Below the pieces are notes generated by a model that was not told the origin of the DNA, searched no databases, and saw only the letters and a list, made by a program, of their open reading frames with translations. Shown here piece after piece: positions 35,347 through 45,597 of a DNA stretch of 64,000 nt (positions are counted from its first letter, which is position 1; the number at the start of each line of letters is the position of its first letter). The stretch is from Paenibacillus polymyxa (GTDB taxonomy: Bacteria > Bacillota > Bacilli > Paenibacillales > Paenibacillaceae): assembly GCF_018614975.1 (NCBI RefSeq), contig NZ_JAGGNR010000005.1, positions 124,001 to 188,000 on the forward strand, given 5' to 3'. The position numbers and the translations under genes are program-made.

Positions 35347-37085
35347 CACGAATGAGTGTGAGTAAGGAACGAACAAGTATGCTCTTGGGCTATGATGACA
35401 ATACATGTGAATGGTGCACTCTTGATGATACAGGCCGCATGGATAGCCGTCAGAGCCTTTCTGAACATGGGACAGAGTCAGATCAGCACACGCAGCATAT
35501 TCAGTTTATGGGCAGGAACCGTGTTCTGGTGATCACACAGAACAAGTCGGGGAAATGGCTTCATATATACGAGAATGAGAAGCAAGTAATTCTGGTCCAA
35601 AGCCTATTTGTGAAGTTTCCATTTCCTGTGATGAAGGCCGCTTGGCAAGAGGAGAAATTACTCCTGCTATTTTCCATTAGACATCGTTCAGGAACTGTCC
35701 GTATAGGTCTTTATGATCCAGAAAAGGATGAGGCACGATGGGTTACTCCTGATCTGGATAATCCGCAATTTGTATTATGGTCTGCGTCAACACGAGAGGT
35801 TGGCGTAAACGTTGGTGGATTTGGAAGAGTGTATTCGTATTCCGAAGATATCCTTCCATCATCCGAAATCCCCTATACGGAATATGTCTACCCTGTGATG
35901 GATAAGCAGGGTGATCTGGTAGCGGTATCGATTCCTGTGGAAGGTGGCTTCCAGCCTGGATGGATCAGGCAAGGAGAGGAGCTGGTACATGTATGTTCAA
36001 GGGATAGCGAACCCTTCTCTGAACTGATTAGAATGCAACTCGATCCACATCAGCAGCTCGTCCTCTGTGAAGGGATCACCTCTGGCAGATGGCAATATGT
36101 TCAATATACATTGGACAGAGAGAAGAGGTATGAGCTGTATGATTATCCTGGAATCTTGACACAGGCGGTGCTCAGCAGGGACAGGCAGGGATTGATCGGA
36201 AAATATGAATCTATCATACGTCCTCCAGTGCCGGGGATATATCGGTTTTCGGAACAAACGCGTACGATTACCCGTTTCCCGGTTGAGCGAGATGAGAGAA
36301 TTGGCAAGCATCCTGACGAGGAACCCGATGTAATCTATGGATGGGTTCCTTATGGGCATGACATGATTCCGTACATGGACATACATCCGGAGGGTGCAGA
36401 ACAGGTGGTCATCTATCTTCATGGCGGGCCTCATAATTGCCTGTTTGACAGCTTTAGTCCGGTCATCAGCGGATTATATCAGGCAGGAGTGCGGGTTATC
36501 GGGCTGAACTATCCTGGTAGTTCAGGGTTCGGCACGGATTACAGGATGCGCATTCAGAATGATTGGGGCGGCGTGGATGCAGATGTCATCCAATTCATGC
36601 GGGAGCAGATGTTATCTTCCTATTCAAACGTATCTCTCTATGGAGTGAGTTATGGGGCTTATCTTGCATTGCTGGTAGCGGGTAAAAGTCCGGCGCTATG
36701 GAGTACTGTGGTTGCCTGTGCACCGTTTACGGATCTGGAAGGACTGTACGCAGGCGGAGGAGCGAAGCTGAGATCATTCTTGCAAACGGAAATTGGTGAG
36801 CTTTTGCATGATCAATCTGCCCTGCGGGATAGAAGCCCAACAGCTCATGTATCCGGGCTTAGTGAGGTGGATATTCAACTCATTCACGGACAGGCTGATC
36901 AATTGTGTCCTGTAGAGCAGACAGAGAGGTTATATCGGGACATTATGGAAAACAAGCGATTGTCTGGAGCTGTAAGCAGGATTGAGCTTCATATTGTACA
37001 GGATATGGCGCATGAGGCTTATTCGGAGCGAATCTGGGCGCAGAAGGCTGTTGATTTTCTAACCAGCAGTAGCGTATCCACGTAA
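35328..37085 (+). CDS. lanP: S9 prolyl-oligopeptidase-family protease, likely leader peptidase
   Basis: A 585-residue serine peptidase: an N-terminal beta-propeller of about 330 residues and a C-terminal alpha/beta-hydrolase domain. The catalytic triad is visible: Ser441 in YGVSYGAYLA, Asp524 in IHGQADQLCP and His562 in QDMAHEAYSE, with the oxyanion motif YLHGGPHNC. Prolyl-oligopeptidase homologues (such as FlaP) remove leaders in class III lanthipeptide pathways, so the same job is expected here. TTG start follows GGAGG, overlapping the TPR gene by 19 bases. A terminator ends the operon at 37104. Confidence 0.9.
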   Translation: MGYPFLTRMSVSKERTSMLLGYDDNTCEWCTLDDTGRMDSRQSLSEHGTESDQHTQHIQFMGRNRVLVITQNKSGKWLHIYENEKQVILVQSLFVKFPFPVMKAAWQEEKLLLLFSIRHRSGTVRIGLYDPEKDEARWVTPDLDNPQFVLWSASTREVGVNVGGFGRVYSYSEDILPSSEIPYTEYVYPVMDKQGDLVAVSIPVEGGFQPGWIRQGEELVHVCSRDSEPFSELIRMQLDPHQQLVLCEGITSGRWQYVQYTLDREKRYELYDYPGILTQAVLSRDRQGLIGKYESIIRPPVPGIYRFSEQTRTITRFPVERDERIGKHPDEEPDVIYGWVPYGHDMIPYMDIHPEGAEQVVIYLHGGPHNCLFDSFSPVISGLYQAGVRVIGLNYPGSSGFGTDYRMRIQNDWGGVDADVIQFMREQMLSSYSNVSLYGVSYGAYLALLVAGKSPALWSTVVACAPFTDLEGLYAGGGAKLRSFLQTEIGELLHDQSALRDRSPTAHVSGLSEVDIQLIHGQADQLCPVEQTERLYRDIMENKRLSGAVSRIELHIVQDMAHEAYSERIWAQKAVDFLTSSSVST

Positions 37086-37103
37086 GATAAATACGTGATG
37101 TTG

Positions 37104-37125
37104 AAGCCGCAAATGCGGCTTTTTT
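37104..37125 (+). terminator. Terminator of lanthipeptide operon
   Basis: AAGCCGCA pairs perfectly with TGCGGCTT around AA, followed by TTTT. Confidence 0.88.
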
Positions 37126-37348
37126 GGCGATGGTTAAGGTAATGATATGGAAAGGAAAAGCGATTGGGGAAGTGTTGTTCGTGGTCTGGTGCATAGTTGG
37201 AGAGGTTAAGCGAATGAACATTAACGTTTACAAGATGTCACATCCGGTTTAAGATGGCGTGAGCCGTTTAAGGTATATAACAATAGGATTAAGTATTAAA
37301 ATAACGGTAAGTTGATGAGATGATATCTACAGAAAAGAGGGAATTCAT

Positions 37349-37981
37349 ATGAAAGTAGCCATTTTTGGAGCAACCGGAGCGATTGGTAAGATGATACTGT
37401 GGGAGCTGATGGATCGTGGGCATGAAGTGACAGCGGTGGTGCGTGACCCTTCGAAGGTTGAGATGGTTCATGAGCGTTTGCGTGTAGAACAGGGAGATCT
37501 GCTTAACCCGGATCAGGTTGCTGATTTTGCAGCGGGTCAGGAAGCGGTTGTGAGTGCATATGGACCGAAGTTCGGTGGAGAAGAAGAGATGCTGGAAGTG
37601 ACACGTTCGTTAATCGAGGGTGTGCGCCGGGCAAAAGCAGGACGTCTGGTTGTAGTTGGTGGAGCGGGAAGTTTGCTAACCGATTCCGGTGAGATGCTGA
37701 TGGATACGCCAGGATTCCCGGAAGAAGTCAAACCACTGGCGAAAGCCCATGCAGATGCATATGACCTGATTGAAGCATCGGGTATTCACTGGACCTACAT
37801 GAGCCCTGCTGCGACAATCACAACAGGACGTCGTACAGGCCAGTTCCGGGTTGGCATGAACCGTGTGATTACGGATGATATCGGAGAAAGCTCGATTTCG
37901 GTTGGTGATTTTGCAGCGGCATTGGTGGACGAACTGGACGATCCGCAATTTATCCAAGCGCGGTTTACGGTAGGTTATTAA
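37349..37981 (+). CDS. NAD(P)-binding oxidoreductase, atypical SDR (YwnB/BVR-B-like)
   Basis: A 210-residue Rossmann protein with GATGAIGKMILWEL at the N-terminus, RLVVVGGAGSLL, and IHWTYMSPAATI before the C-terminal substrate region. This combination is typical of the NmrA/BVR-B atypical SDR subgroup, often annotated NAD(P)H-binding and frequently induced by electrophile stress. No catalytic Tyr-x-x-x-Lys of classical SDRs is evident. AGAGGGAA precedes the ATG. It stands alone between the lanthipeptide terminator and the repair gene. Confidence 0.87.
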   Translation: MKVAIFGATGAIGKMILWELMDRGHEVTAVVRDPSKVEMVHERLRVEQGDLLNPDQVADFAAGQEAVVSAYGPKFGGEEEMLEVTRSLIEGVRRAKAGRLVVVGGAGSLLTDSGEMLMDTPGFPEEVKPLAKAHADAYDLIEASGIHWTYMSPAATITTGRRTGQFRVGMNRVITDDIGESSISVGDFAAALVDELDDPQFIQARFTVGY

Positions 37982-38178
37982 GCGTAGACAGGTTTTGGAA
38001 GGCTGAATTTTAAGATTTCGTAAACGTGATCGATAGAGCTTCCAATGATGCATGGAGCGCATCGTGGTAACTATATGAGGTAAAGGGAAGATATAGATAG
38101 ACATATAGGATACAGCGTTTAGGTGCGAAGTTGTTGCTTTTGGGTATGAGAAGAGCTTGTCACGGGGAGGGATGAACG

Positions 38179-39857
38179 TTGTTTATCGTAACCGCTGAAC
38201 AGATGAGAGCTGTGGATGAACATACCATTCATCAGCTCGGTATTCCTGCTGCGAGTCTGATGGAGAATGCAGGCCGCGCCATAGCTGAGGAAGTCATCAA
38301 GCTGTGCCGGGAAGTGCAGGCAGAAGGCTGCTTGTGGATTCGGGGCAGCTTGGCTATTGCAGCAAGACAGAAGCGAGGCGGGCACACACCGGGCCCGGTG
38401 ATCGGCAAGGTTATGGTGGCGACATCATCGCCGATCCGGCGCTGGTGATGGAGCGCCCGGGAGATCAGCAGTGGTACATGCTGATCGGCAAGGGCAATAA
38501 TGGCGGCGATGGGCTGGTGGCCGCGCGCCATTTGGTTGAAGCAGGGCTTGGCGTGACATTGGTCTACGCCGATGGCCCAGGTGCACTGCGGGGCGAAGCC
38601 GCAGTGCAACGGGATGCCGCCGCGCAGCTTGGCATCCCCGCTCTTGTCCACGGGCGCGAAGCCGTGGACTTCAGCCGGTGCACAGGCATCGTGGATGCGC
38701 TGCTGGGCACCGGGTCACGGGGGGCGCCGCGCGGAGCTTACGCGGCGCTGATTAAGGCGGCGAACGACAGCGGCAAGCCGATCGTGTCCGCCGATGTGCC
38801 AAGCGGGCTGGACGCCGACACGGGAGAGGTGTACGAGCCCTGCATTCAAGCCCGGGTGACCGTATGCCTCGCGCTGCTCAAGCGCGGGCTGGTGCAGTAC
38901 CCGGGCGCTTCTGCCGCGGGGCGCATTGTGGTGCGCGCCATCGGCATTCCCGCGCGGCTTGCGCCAGAGCATGGCCCCTCGGTCCGTCTGCTGACGGACG
39001 AGGTGCTGCGCGGTGCGCTGCGCGTGGATACAGGCCGCCTCCGGGCACCGGACGGCCACAAGGGCACCTACGGCCACGTGTTACTGGCCGCAGGAAGTCT
39101 GCCGATGAGCGGCGCTGGCCTGCTCTCGGCCAAAGCCGCGCTGCGCGCAGGCTGCGGGCTCGCCACATGGGCGCTGCCCGCGGCACTGCTGCCGTATGTC
39201 ATCGGCACCGTGCCCGAGCTCATGCTTGCTGCCGCCTCCGATGGCGACAGCGGCGAATGGAACGCGGCTTCCGCCGACGCCGTGCTGCGTCTCGCGGAGA
39301 GCCGCGACGTGCTCGCGACCGGCCCGGGCCTCGGCCGCTTCCAGGGCGACACAGACTGGCTGCGCCGTCTGTGGCAACAATCGGATCGTCCGCTCGTCAT
39401 CGACGCGGACGCCCTTAACATGCTGGCAGACGCTGGCCCACATGGGCCTCGCGACTGGGGCCAGCGAAGTGCGGCGACAATCCTGACGCCGCACCCTGGC
39501 GAGATGGGTCGACTGCTGGGCATGTCGACCCAAGAGGTGCAGCGTGACCGCATTGGACACGCTGCAAAATACGCCCGCGAGCAGGGCGTGACCCTTGTGC
39601 TCAAGGGAGCACGAACGGTCATCGCAACGCTAACCGGCGAGGCGTACATCAACACCACCGGGCACGCCGGTATGGCAACTGGCGGTGCCGGAGACGTATT
39701 GACCGGCATCATCGCCGGTCTGCTTGCCCAAGGGCTCAGCGCGGAGCAAGCCGCCGCGTTCGGCGTATATCTCCATGGACAGGCCGCCGAACGAGCAGCC
39801 CTGCTGCGTGGTGACCCCTCGTCCCTGCTGGCCGGAGACATCATCGATGCACTGTGA
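38179..39857 (+). pseudogene. nnr: Bifunctional NAD(P)HX epimerase/dehydratase, frameshifted
   Basis: Normally repairs hydrated NAD(P)H: an N-terminal epimerase (YjeF_N) and a C-terminal ADP/ATP-dependent dehydratase (carbohydrate-kinase fold). The first frame (38179-38448) encodes the start FIVTAEQMRAVDEHTIHQLG then ASLMENAGRA; the rest lies in a different frame and contains GGDIIADPALVM, GKGNNGGDGLVAARH, DALLGTGSRG, DVPSGLDADTG, GTYGHVLLAAGS, IDADALNML, LTPHPGEMGRLLG and GGAGDVLTG. The two match one protein only if a frameshift occurs around 38400-38420. A sequencing error, pseudogenisation, or a programmed event cannot be told apart. The region is markedly GC-rich. Confidence 0.7.
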
Positions 39858-40013
39858 GGACGGGACAATTAGTGGTCCAATAAGGTTTGCTCAGTTCGTT
39901 AAACGTTTGGATCTGAAACGCTAATGCCTTGTTATCAACTTTCGTGTCTGGTTACCGACTTGCGCGTGTTTTGGGAACAATGATTAGATGAAATAACGAG
40001 GATTAGCTATTGA

Positions 40014-40058
40014 AAAGGGGAGCCCTGTCATGATTCATGACGGAGGCTCCCCTTTATT
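40014..40058. terminator. Terminator between nnr and chemoreceptor genes
   Basis: AAAGGGGAGCC pairs with GGCTCCCCTTT, with an inner GTCATGA/TCATGAC stem. It suits both converging genes. Confidence 0.8.
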
Positions 40059-40111
40059 TGCTTGGTTGTTCATCCTGCCTGCTTCGGGTCTGAATTATCC
40101 CTGCATCCTGC

Positions 40112-41764
40112 CTACAGCCGGAAACGAAGCAGTTCCTGATGCATCTCTGTACTGATATCACGCAATGACTTCACCTTAATACTTGCATCAGCGAAGGAAC
40201 GTTGTTGTTCCGACGTGGAGGCGGTAATCTCTTCACTGCTGGCAGCCGACTGCTCGGTGATGGCACTGATATTTTCGATGGCCTGTTGCACCTGTGTACT
40301 GAGTTCATTGGAGTGTTGCATGTCCTCAGCAAGCTGATGGATGCCGGTACTAATGCGCTCCACACTTTCTCGAATGGCGGAGAAGGATTCACGAGTCTGG
40401 CTGGTGGCTTGTTCCTGTTCGCCGAATAACTGCATGCTTTGCGCTACAGAGTTCTTCACCTTGTCCATGGAGGTTGTGATCTCGCCCACAGCCGCATAGA
40501 TATGTTTGACCGATTTTGCAGATTGTTCGGCGAGTTTATTCACCTCGCCCGCAACAACAGCGAAGCCACGTCCGGCTTCTCCAGCGCGAGCAGCCTCTAT
40601 GGAGGCATTTAACGAGAGCATGGTTGTTTGTTTGGCAATCTCCGATACATATGCCGTCATCGTCGTGATTCGAACCGCACTTTCTTCCAGTTCTCGCACC
40701 GTTTGTTCCACCTCGGACATCGCCATGCGATTCACTTCGGCCAGACGGAGTTGCTCTGCTACAGCCTTATTGCCTTCCTCAACGGTAGTTAATACTTCAC
40801 GACCATCGATTACCGATTGGGAAGTGGCCTCCAGATTGCTATTGAAGGTAGACTGCATCTTGTCCACAACCATTACTGTTTCACTCAGATCCTCGGCAAT
40901 CTTTTGACTGCCAATCGAGAGTTCCTCCGTGGTGCGGGATACTTGCTGCACAATCGCTTGGGCCGTATCATTGCCGCGGTCAATATCTTGCGCCATTAGA
41001 TCAACACGATGACCCGCCGCACCAATCGATTGAATAATACCGCGGATATTATGAGTCATGATCCCGAAGGAGCGACTCAGGTCATCGAGTTCATCTTTGC
41101 CCCGAGCTTCCGGTAATTGTCCGGTCAGGTCACCGTCCGCAATTTGTCCCGCGGCGTCTTTGAGTGTACGAATACGCCGGGCAATTTGGCGTGAAGTATA
41201 CATATTAAACAGCATCACGGCGACGAGCAATACGATGGCTCCACCGAGAGCGACTTGCCACGTTTGCTGGATATCCTGTTCCAAATCGACGGTGTATTGA
41301 TCATAACGATCCCGAGTTATCTCATCTAACGAATAGATATCATTCTGTATGCCCCGAACCCGAGTGCTGTAACGTTTCGCTTCCGCACTTTTCATCGCGC
41401 TCATCGCTTCGGTGGCTCCCTCGTTGAGAGCTTGTAATTTAGTATCGATGGACTGTATAAGTTGCAACTGCTGATCCGTTTCCAGTAATCCGTCCGTAAG
41501 CTCCTGAATCATCGTTTGACCTTCATCCAGCAAGCGAAGCACGGCGTCCTGGTTTCCTGCTGTCATGGAGAACGAATAGACGTCCAGTGCCTGCTGGGTC
41601 TGAATCTGATTGGCATTCAGTTCACTCACCTTGAGCATGGCAGGTACCAGATTTTGATTTTTGGCATTCATACCGAGCAATTGCATGATGATATAAGCTA
41701 CCAGCGCAAGACATAGTAGTAGTGAAATTAGAGCATTAAGTATCAGTTTTCCCTGTAGTTTCAT
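40112..41764 (-). CDS. Methyl-accepting chemotaxis protein
   Basis: A 550-residue transmembrane chemoreceptor. Two helices ([20 protein letters not shown] and [19 protein letters not shown]) bound an extracytoplasmic helical sensor of about 140 residues, a four-helix-bundle type. They are followed by HAMP ([20 protein letters not shown]) and the signalling domain, with the hairpin motif [20 protein letters not shown] intact. It lies 26 bases downstream of a BMP-type binding lipoprotein in the same operon, so it may sense a ligand through that lipoprotein. Confidence 0.92.
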   Translation of the reverse strand: MKLQGKLILNALISLLLCLALVAYIIMQLLGMNAKNQNLVPAMLKVSELNANQIQTQQALDVYSFSMTAGNQDAVLRLLDEGQTMIQELTDGLLETDQQLQLIQSIDTKLQALNEGATEAMSAMKSAEAKRYSTRVRGIQNDIYSLDEITRDRYDQYTVDLEQDIQQTWQVALGGAIVLLVAVMLFNMYTSRQIARRIRTLKDAAGQIADGDLTGQLPEARGKDELDDLSRSFGIMTHNIRGIIQSIGAAGHRVDLMAQDIDRGNDTAQAIVQQVSRTTEELSIGSQKIAEDLSETVMVVDKMQSTFNSNLEATSQSVIDGREVLTTVEEGNKAVAEQLRLAEVNRMAMSEVEQTVRELEESAVRITTMTAYVSEIAKQTTMLSLNASIEAARAGEAGRGFAVVAGEVNKLAEQSAKSVKHIYAAVGEITTSMDKVKNSVAQSMQLFGEQEQATSQTRESFSAIRESVERISTGIHQLAEDMQHSNELSTQVQQAIENISAITEQSAASSEEITASTSEQQRSFADASIKVKSLRDISTEMHQELLRFRL

Positions 41765-41790
41765 GTGCGTACCTCCTCGTATCCGATGGG

Positions 41791-42798
41791 TTATTGATCA
41801 AGCGTAATTTTGATTTGACCGGAAGAGATCTTTGCCTTCAGATCTTCGAAGGTTTGCTGTTGTTCATCACTGAGCGTGATATTATGTAGAGCAGTCAGAC
41901 CCACGGCGTTCTCCGCCAGCCCCTCCACGATTTCCTTTTGAGGGAAGGTATGATTGTTTTGAATAAACGTGTTAACGGCATTATAGATAGAGACATCCAC
42001 ATTTTTTAGCATGGACGTAAGAATGGCTTTCTCTGCCAAAAAGAATTGATCGGTATCTACACCGATGGCGTATTTCCCTAATTTCTGAATCTCCGTCAGT
42101 GCGCCTACGCCTGTGAGACCGGCAGCTACGTAGATCACGTCAGCGCCCTTTTCCTGAATCATCTGTGCAGCCAGTTGTTCACCGAGCTTGGCATTACCGA
42201 AGTCCCCTGCGTAGACAGCATCAACGGTTGCGTCCGGCTTGACAGCCAGAACACCTTGTTTAAAGCCCTGTTCGAAATTACGAAGGACAGCTATCTCCAT
42301 TCCACCAAGAAAGCCCACATGATCTTCCGTTGAAGCCATAGCGGCAATAACACCTGCCAGATAACTTCCTTCTTCCGCCCGGAATGAAATGGAGGCAATG
42401 TTAGGCAGTTCGGACTGACTGTCAATCATGAGGAACTGCTGGTCAGGATACTTGGTTGCAACTTTCTCCATATCCGCTTGGACCGTATCGCTCAGGCCGA
42501 TAATCAGATCGAATTTGGCTTCCGCAAATTCCTCAAATGCAGCTTCAGTAGATCCATTTTCGCCCGGTTCACGATAGTCAAAGACAATGCTTTTCTCATT
42601 TCTGGCCTGAACCAGTCCATCAAAAGCAGCATCATTAAAAGAGCGATCACCCAGACCCACTTCCGTAAGCACGATTCCGACCTTTGTTCTTGTGTCTGTT
42701 CCCGTTGTTGTATTATTGGCTGAACATGCCCCCAGGATCAGTACCGTCAGCATCATCATTAGTGTGAGACCCGCGCGTCTGTTCTTGTTTGTTTTCAT
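41791..42798 (-). CDS. BMP-family substrate-binding lipoprotein
   Basis: A 335-residue lipoprotein of the BMP/Med/TmpC family that binds purine nucleosides or related ligands. Signal ends [12 protein letters not shown] (lipobox LGAC). Conserved parts are [20 protein letters not shown], the YREPGENG region, [19 protein letters not shown] and [19 protein letters not shown] at 42798 has GAGGGT upstream; the longer frame to 42813 is less likely. No ABC permease or ATPase genes adjoin it; a chemoreceptor does. Confidence 0.88.
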   Translation of the reverse strand: MKTNKNRRAGLTLMMMLTVLILGACSANNTTTGTDTRTKVGIVLTEVGLGDRSFNDAAFDGLVQARNEKSIVFDYREPGENGSTEAAFEEFAEAKFDLIIGLSDTVQADMEKVATKYPDQQFLMIDSQSELPNIASISFRAEEGSYLAGVIAAMASTEDHVGFLGGMEIAVLRNFEQGFKQGVLAVKPDATVDAVYAGDFGNAKLGEQLAAQMIQEKGADVIYVAAGLTGVGALTEIQKLGKYAIGVDTDQFFLAEKAILTSMLKNVDVSIYNAVNTFIQNNHTFPQKEIVEGLAENAVGLTALHNITLSDEQQQTFEDLKAKISSGQIKITLDQ

Positions 42799-43003
42799 GT
42801 GTGGTACCCTCATTTCTATAGTCGCTTTTTACTGATTTCCCTTTATCTATATCGGTCAGAAAGGCACTGTGATTTATGGTATGTAGTGAGAATTTACGAA
42901 AAAATAAGTATTTTTCATGAATTACACATTAGTTTTACATTTATCTGGTTAAAAGGATGCGTGAATAACAACAGTATGTTGTTTACTGACGTTAAAAGTC
43001 GAA

Positions 43004-43046
43004 AAAACACAACAGCGATGACATGAATCATCTCTGTTGTGTCTTT
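43004..43046 (-). terminator. Terminator, minus-strand U-tract
   Basis: ACACAACAGCGATGA pairs with TCATCTCTGTTGTGT; on the minus strand TTTTTT follows. It lies downstream of the broken gamma-glutamyltransferase gene. Confidence 0.75.
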
Positions 43047-43103
43047 GAATAAGATCCTATACGGATCATAGGAGGATTATGGCTGTATAGAAATTACGCG
43101 AGT

Positions 43104-43695
43104 TTACCAAGCCGCGATCGAGCCGTCGGCTCGCGTTTCCGTACCCCGCATAATACGCCATTGTCCGGGTTGCACCAGATGATCTGACCGCCTCCAAACT
43201 GGGATGGATCAAGCGCCACTTGAATATCATGCCCTTAGCGGGCGAGTGCCTGTGCAATGTGCTGTGCTCAGCTCAGCCCGCCGGTGAGCCAGGCACCGTC
43301 ACCGGAACAACTCCAAGCTTCGGCATCTCCGTATGGCCTGCCGCTTGAAGCGCCTCAATGGATATGCCCTGAGGCGCAGGGCCGCTGGCATTCAGGCCAT
43401 GCAGTTTGCCCTCGGTCCACACGAGGGCAAAAGCATTGCCTCCAATGCCATTGGACGTTGGCTCCAGCACCGTGAGTGCTGCCGCAGTTGCAATGGCGGC
43501 ATCGATGGCATTGCCGCCTCTTTTCAAAACATCCAGCCCGGCTTGTGCAGCCAGTGGCTGTGACGTGGCGACCATGCCTTGCTTGGCATACACAGGCACG
43601 CGGTAAGAGGGGTACGGTTGGTAGAGTGGATCGAAGTTTATCAGGTTGTTCAGCTCCTTGTCGCTAGATGTCAGCTTCCGGCATAACCGGATCAT
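43104..43695 (-). pseudogene. ggt: Gamma-glutamyltransferase gene with large internal deletion and frameshift
   Basis: The 5-prime part (43695-43273) encodes the family start VYAKQGMVATSQPLAAQAGL, VLKRGGNAIDAAIATAAALT and LEPTSNGIGGNAFALVW. It is joined to a 3-prime end reading GHDIQVALDPSQFGGGQII then WCNPDNGVLCGG, normally the last part of the protein. About 350 residues between, including the autoprocessing Thr, are missing. A one-base deletion in a G-run near 43140 also breaks the final TETRADGSIAAW segment before its stop. It cannot make an active enzyme. Confidence 0.8.
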
Positions 43696-43765
43696 ACTCC
43701 TACCCCTCTTCGCAACCGGACAACCGATATCCTGTCACACCTGCCAAATCCAACCTGACATCAAC

Positions 43766-44665
43766 CTAAGTCGTTACCATATCGCCGCCATTGACATGAA
43801 TGCATTCACCTGTGACGTAGGATGAATCGCGGGAAGCGAGATAAACGTAGGCTGCCGCCAATTCGTAAGGCTGACCAGCCCGACCCATGGGCGTATCTGT
43901 TCCAAATACCTGTACATCCTCCGCGGAGAAACTGGCAGGGATGAGCGGTGTCCAGATGGGTCCCGGGGCGACGGAATTCACACGGATTCCCTGTGCAGCG
44001 AGCGATTGGGCGAGTACACGAGTCAGCGATATGACGGCTCCTTTGGTAGAAGAGTAATCGATCAGTTGGGTATTGCCTTTATATGCCGTAATGGAAGCTG
44101 TATTGATGATGGAGGCACCTCTGCACAGATGGGGGAGAGCGGCCTGAATCAGAAAGAAATAGGCGAACACATTTGTCTGAAAGGTGTGATACAGCTGTTC
44201 TTCTGTAATATCAACGATGCTTGGCTGCACATACTGTACGCCATGATTGTTGACCAGAATATCAATCTTCCCATAGGTTTCCATGGTTGTGCGAATGACA
44301 GCTTCACAGTTTTTCTTTAAGCGGAGATCAATCTCAATTAAGAGACAGCGCTGTCCCAGTTCTTCGATCCGTTCACGAGTCCTTTCGGCATCTGTCCGTT
44401 CATATAGATAAGCAATGACGATATCCGCACCTTCCTTGGCAAAAGCGATGGCGGCCGCCCGGCCGATTCCACTGTCACCACCCGTAATAATGGCAACTTT
44501 ACCTTGGAGTTTGCAGCTGCCGATATAGGCAGGATCTTCACTGATCGGTTCAGGCACCATCAGGGTTTCCAGACCGGGTTGCTGGTCCTGATGCTGGGGT
44601 GGAAATGCCAACTTCTGCTCCTTGCATACCGTTCTCTCACCATAAAAAGGATAAACAGGATTCAT
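43766..44665 (-). CDS. Short-chain dehydrogenase/reductase (YdaD/YhxD stress type)
   Basis: A 299-residue classical SDR with an N-terminal extension. The cofactor motif is GGDSGIGRAAAIAF, the catalytic Tyr and Lys are in YSSTKGAVISLT, and VNSVAPGPIWTPL and YVTGECIHVNGGD follow. The extension QHQDQQPGLETLMVPEP is diagnostic of the YdaD/YhxC/YhxD general-stress group of Bacillus. The start follows GAGGAGGA. Substrate unknown. Confidence 0.92.
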   Translation of the reverse strand: MNPVYPFYGERTVCKEQKLAFPPQHQDQQPGLETLMVPEPISEDPAYIGSCKLQGKVAIITGGDSGIGRAAAIAFAKEGADIVIAYLYERTDAERTRERIEELGQRCLLIEIDLRLKKNCEAVIRTTMETYGKIDILVNNHGVQYVQPSIVDITEEQLYHTFQTNVFAYFFLIQAALPHLCRGASIINTASITAYKGNTQLIDYSSTKGAVISLTRVLAQSLAAQGIRVNSVAPGPIWTPLIPASFSAEDVQVFGTDTPMGRAGQPYELAAAYVYLASRDSSYVTGECIHVNGGDMVTT

Positions 44666-44820
44666 TCGCTTTACATCCTCCTCGAACGTTCATTGATACG
44701 GATAACCTATGCATTCGCCCAGAAGAAGGTGCGGGAGGAAGCAGCAGAGCGGTTGTTTTTTGCACAGAATATACCATAATAAGGATAGGTCCTTAAATCG
44801 ATGGAGGTGTCAGGAGCCAC

Positions 44821-45240
44821 ATGAATATTCAAGGAATTAATCATTTGTGCTTTTCCGTATCCAATCTGGAGCGGGCCATTACCTTTTATGAGCAGGCTCT
44901 CGGTGCCCGAATTCAGGTGAAAGGACGCAAACTGGCTTATTTTGAGCTGGCCGGTCTGTGGATTGCCCTGAATCAGGAGGATGTTATTCGCAACTATACG
45001 GAACGAACCTATACCCATATTGCATTTACCGTTACAGAAGAGGAGTTCGACGAGTCTGTGCAGCAGCTGCGAGCAGCCGGGGCTGACATTCTTCCCGGAA
45101 GGCCAAGAGATCCGCGGGATGCATTATCTGTTTATTTTACCGATCCGGATGGTCATCTGTTCGAACTGCATACAGGTACGATGAAGCAAAGGCTGAATTA
45201 TTATCGCGAAGACAAAGCTCATATGACCTTTTATACGTGA
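44821..45240 (+). CDS. fosB: Metallothiol transferase FosB (fosfomycin resistance)
   Basis: Opens the epoxide of fosfomycin by adding a thiol (bacillithiol in Bacillales), in the cytosol. At 139 residues it has the exact family length. The glyoxalase/VOC fold is clear: start NIQGINHLCFSVSNLERAI (metal His8), YTHIAFTV (second His) and PDGHLFELHTG (metal Glu). KGRKLAYFELAGLWIALN and ILPGRPRDPRD also match FosB. AGGTGTC-type spacing upstream is weak, but the ATG and length fit. Confidence 0.93.
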   Translation: MNIQGINHLCFSVSNLERAITFYEQALGARIQVKGRKLAYFELAGLWIALNQEDVIRNYTERTYTHIAFTVTEEEFDESVQQLRAAGADILPGRPRDPRDALSVYFTDPDGHLFELHTGTMKQRLNYYREDKAHMTFYT

Positions 45241-45278
45241 GTTTCATGTGCAAGTGGAGGTAAATGGTAATTAACGTA

Positions 45279-45307
45279 TTTAAAGTCATTGCAATTATCC
45301 GTACAAT
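45279..45307 (+). promoter_or_regulatory. Candidate promoter of small propeptide gene
   Basis: TTTAAA (45279-45284) and TACAAT (45302-45307), spacer 17 bases, about 70 bases upstream of the ORF at 45378. Confidence 0.4.
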
Positions 45308-45377
45308 ACATCTTAGGTTCGCTGAAGTGTACACGGTATGTTCGGCTGCCAAACCATATGCACAAGGAGAGATGGAC

Positions 45378-45572
45378 GTGGATAATAAAAGATTCAAGCC
45401 TCGGATTGTTGCGAGCGGGTTGTCTATGGCCATTGTCATGTTGTTTTCATTGTACAATGGACATCTTCAAAATTCAGGGGAAGCTCTTCAGTCCCGTATA
45501 TCCTTGGGCCACTCGTCATATAAGCAAATAACGGTGCACCCGCTTGATCTGAATGATCCTATTCCTGAATAG
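45378..45572 (+). CDS. Candidate secreted signalling propeptide
   Basis: A 64-residue protein: basic start (DNKRFKPR), one hydrophobic export segment (IVASGLSMAIVMLFSLY) and a hydrophilic C-terminal tail ending ITVHPLDLNDPIPE. GTG at 45378 lies eight bases after AAGGAG; the ATG at 45372 is only two bases after it. The layout resembles PapR/Phr-type pre-propeptides that are exported, trimmed and re-imported. The gene converges, 25 bases apart, on an HTH-TPR regulator. Function is inferred from size, layout and neighbour only. Confidence 0.6.
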   Translation: MDNKRFKPRIVASGLSMAIVMLFSLYNGHLQNSGEALQSRISLGHSSYKQITVHPLDLNDPIPE

Positions 45573-45597
45573 TTGTTAGGAGAAGATGGGGGCCGTT

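Noticed and set aside
38864..39868. Long overlapping ORFs on both strands in the nnr region
   Set aside because: GC-rich DNA leaves many frames open. Only the frame with NnrE/NnrD motifs is supported.
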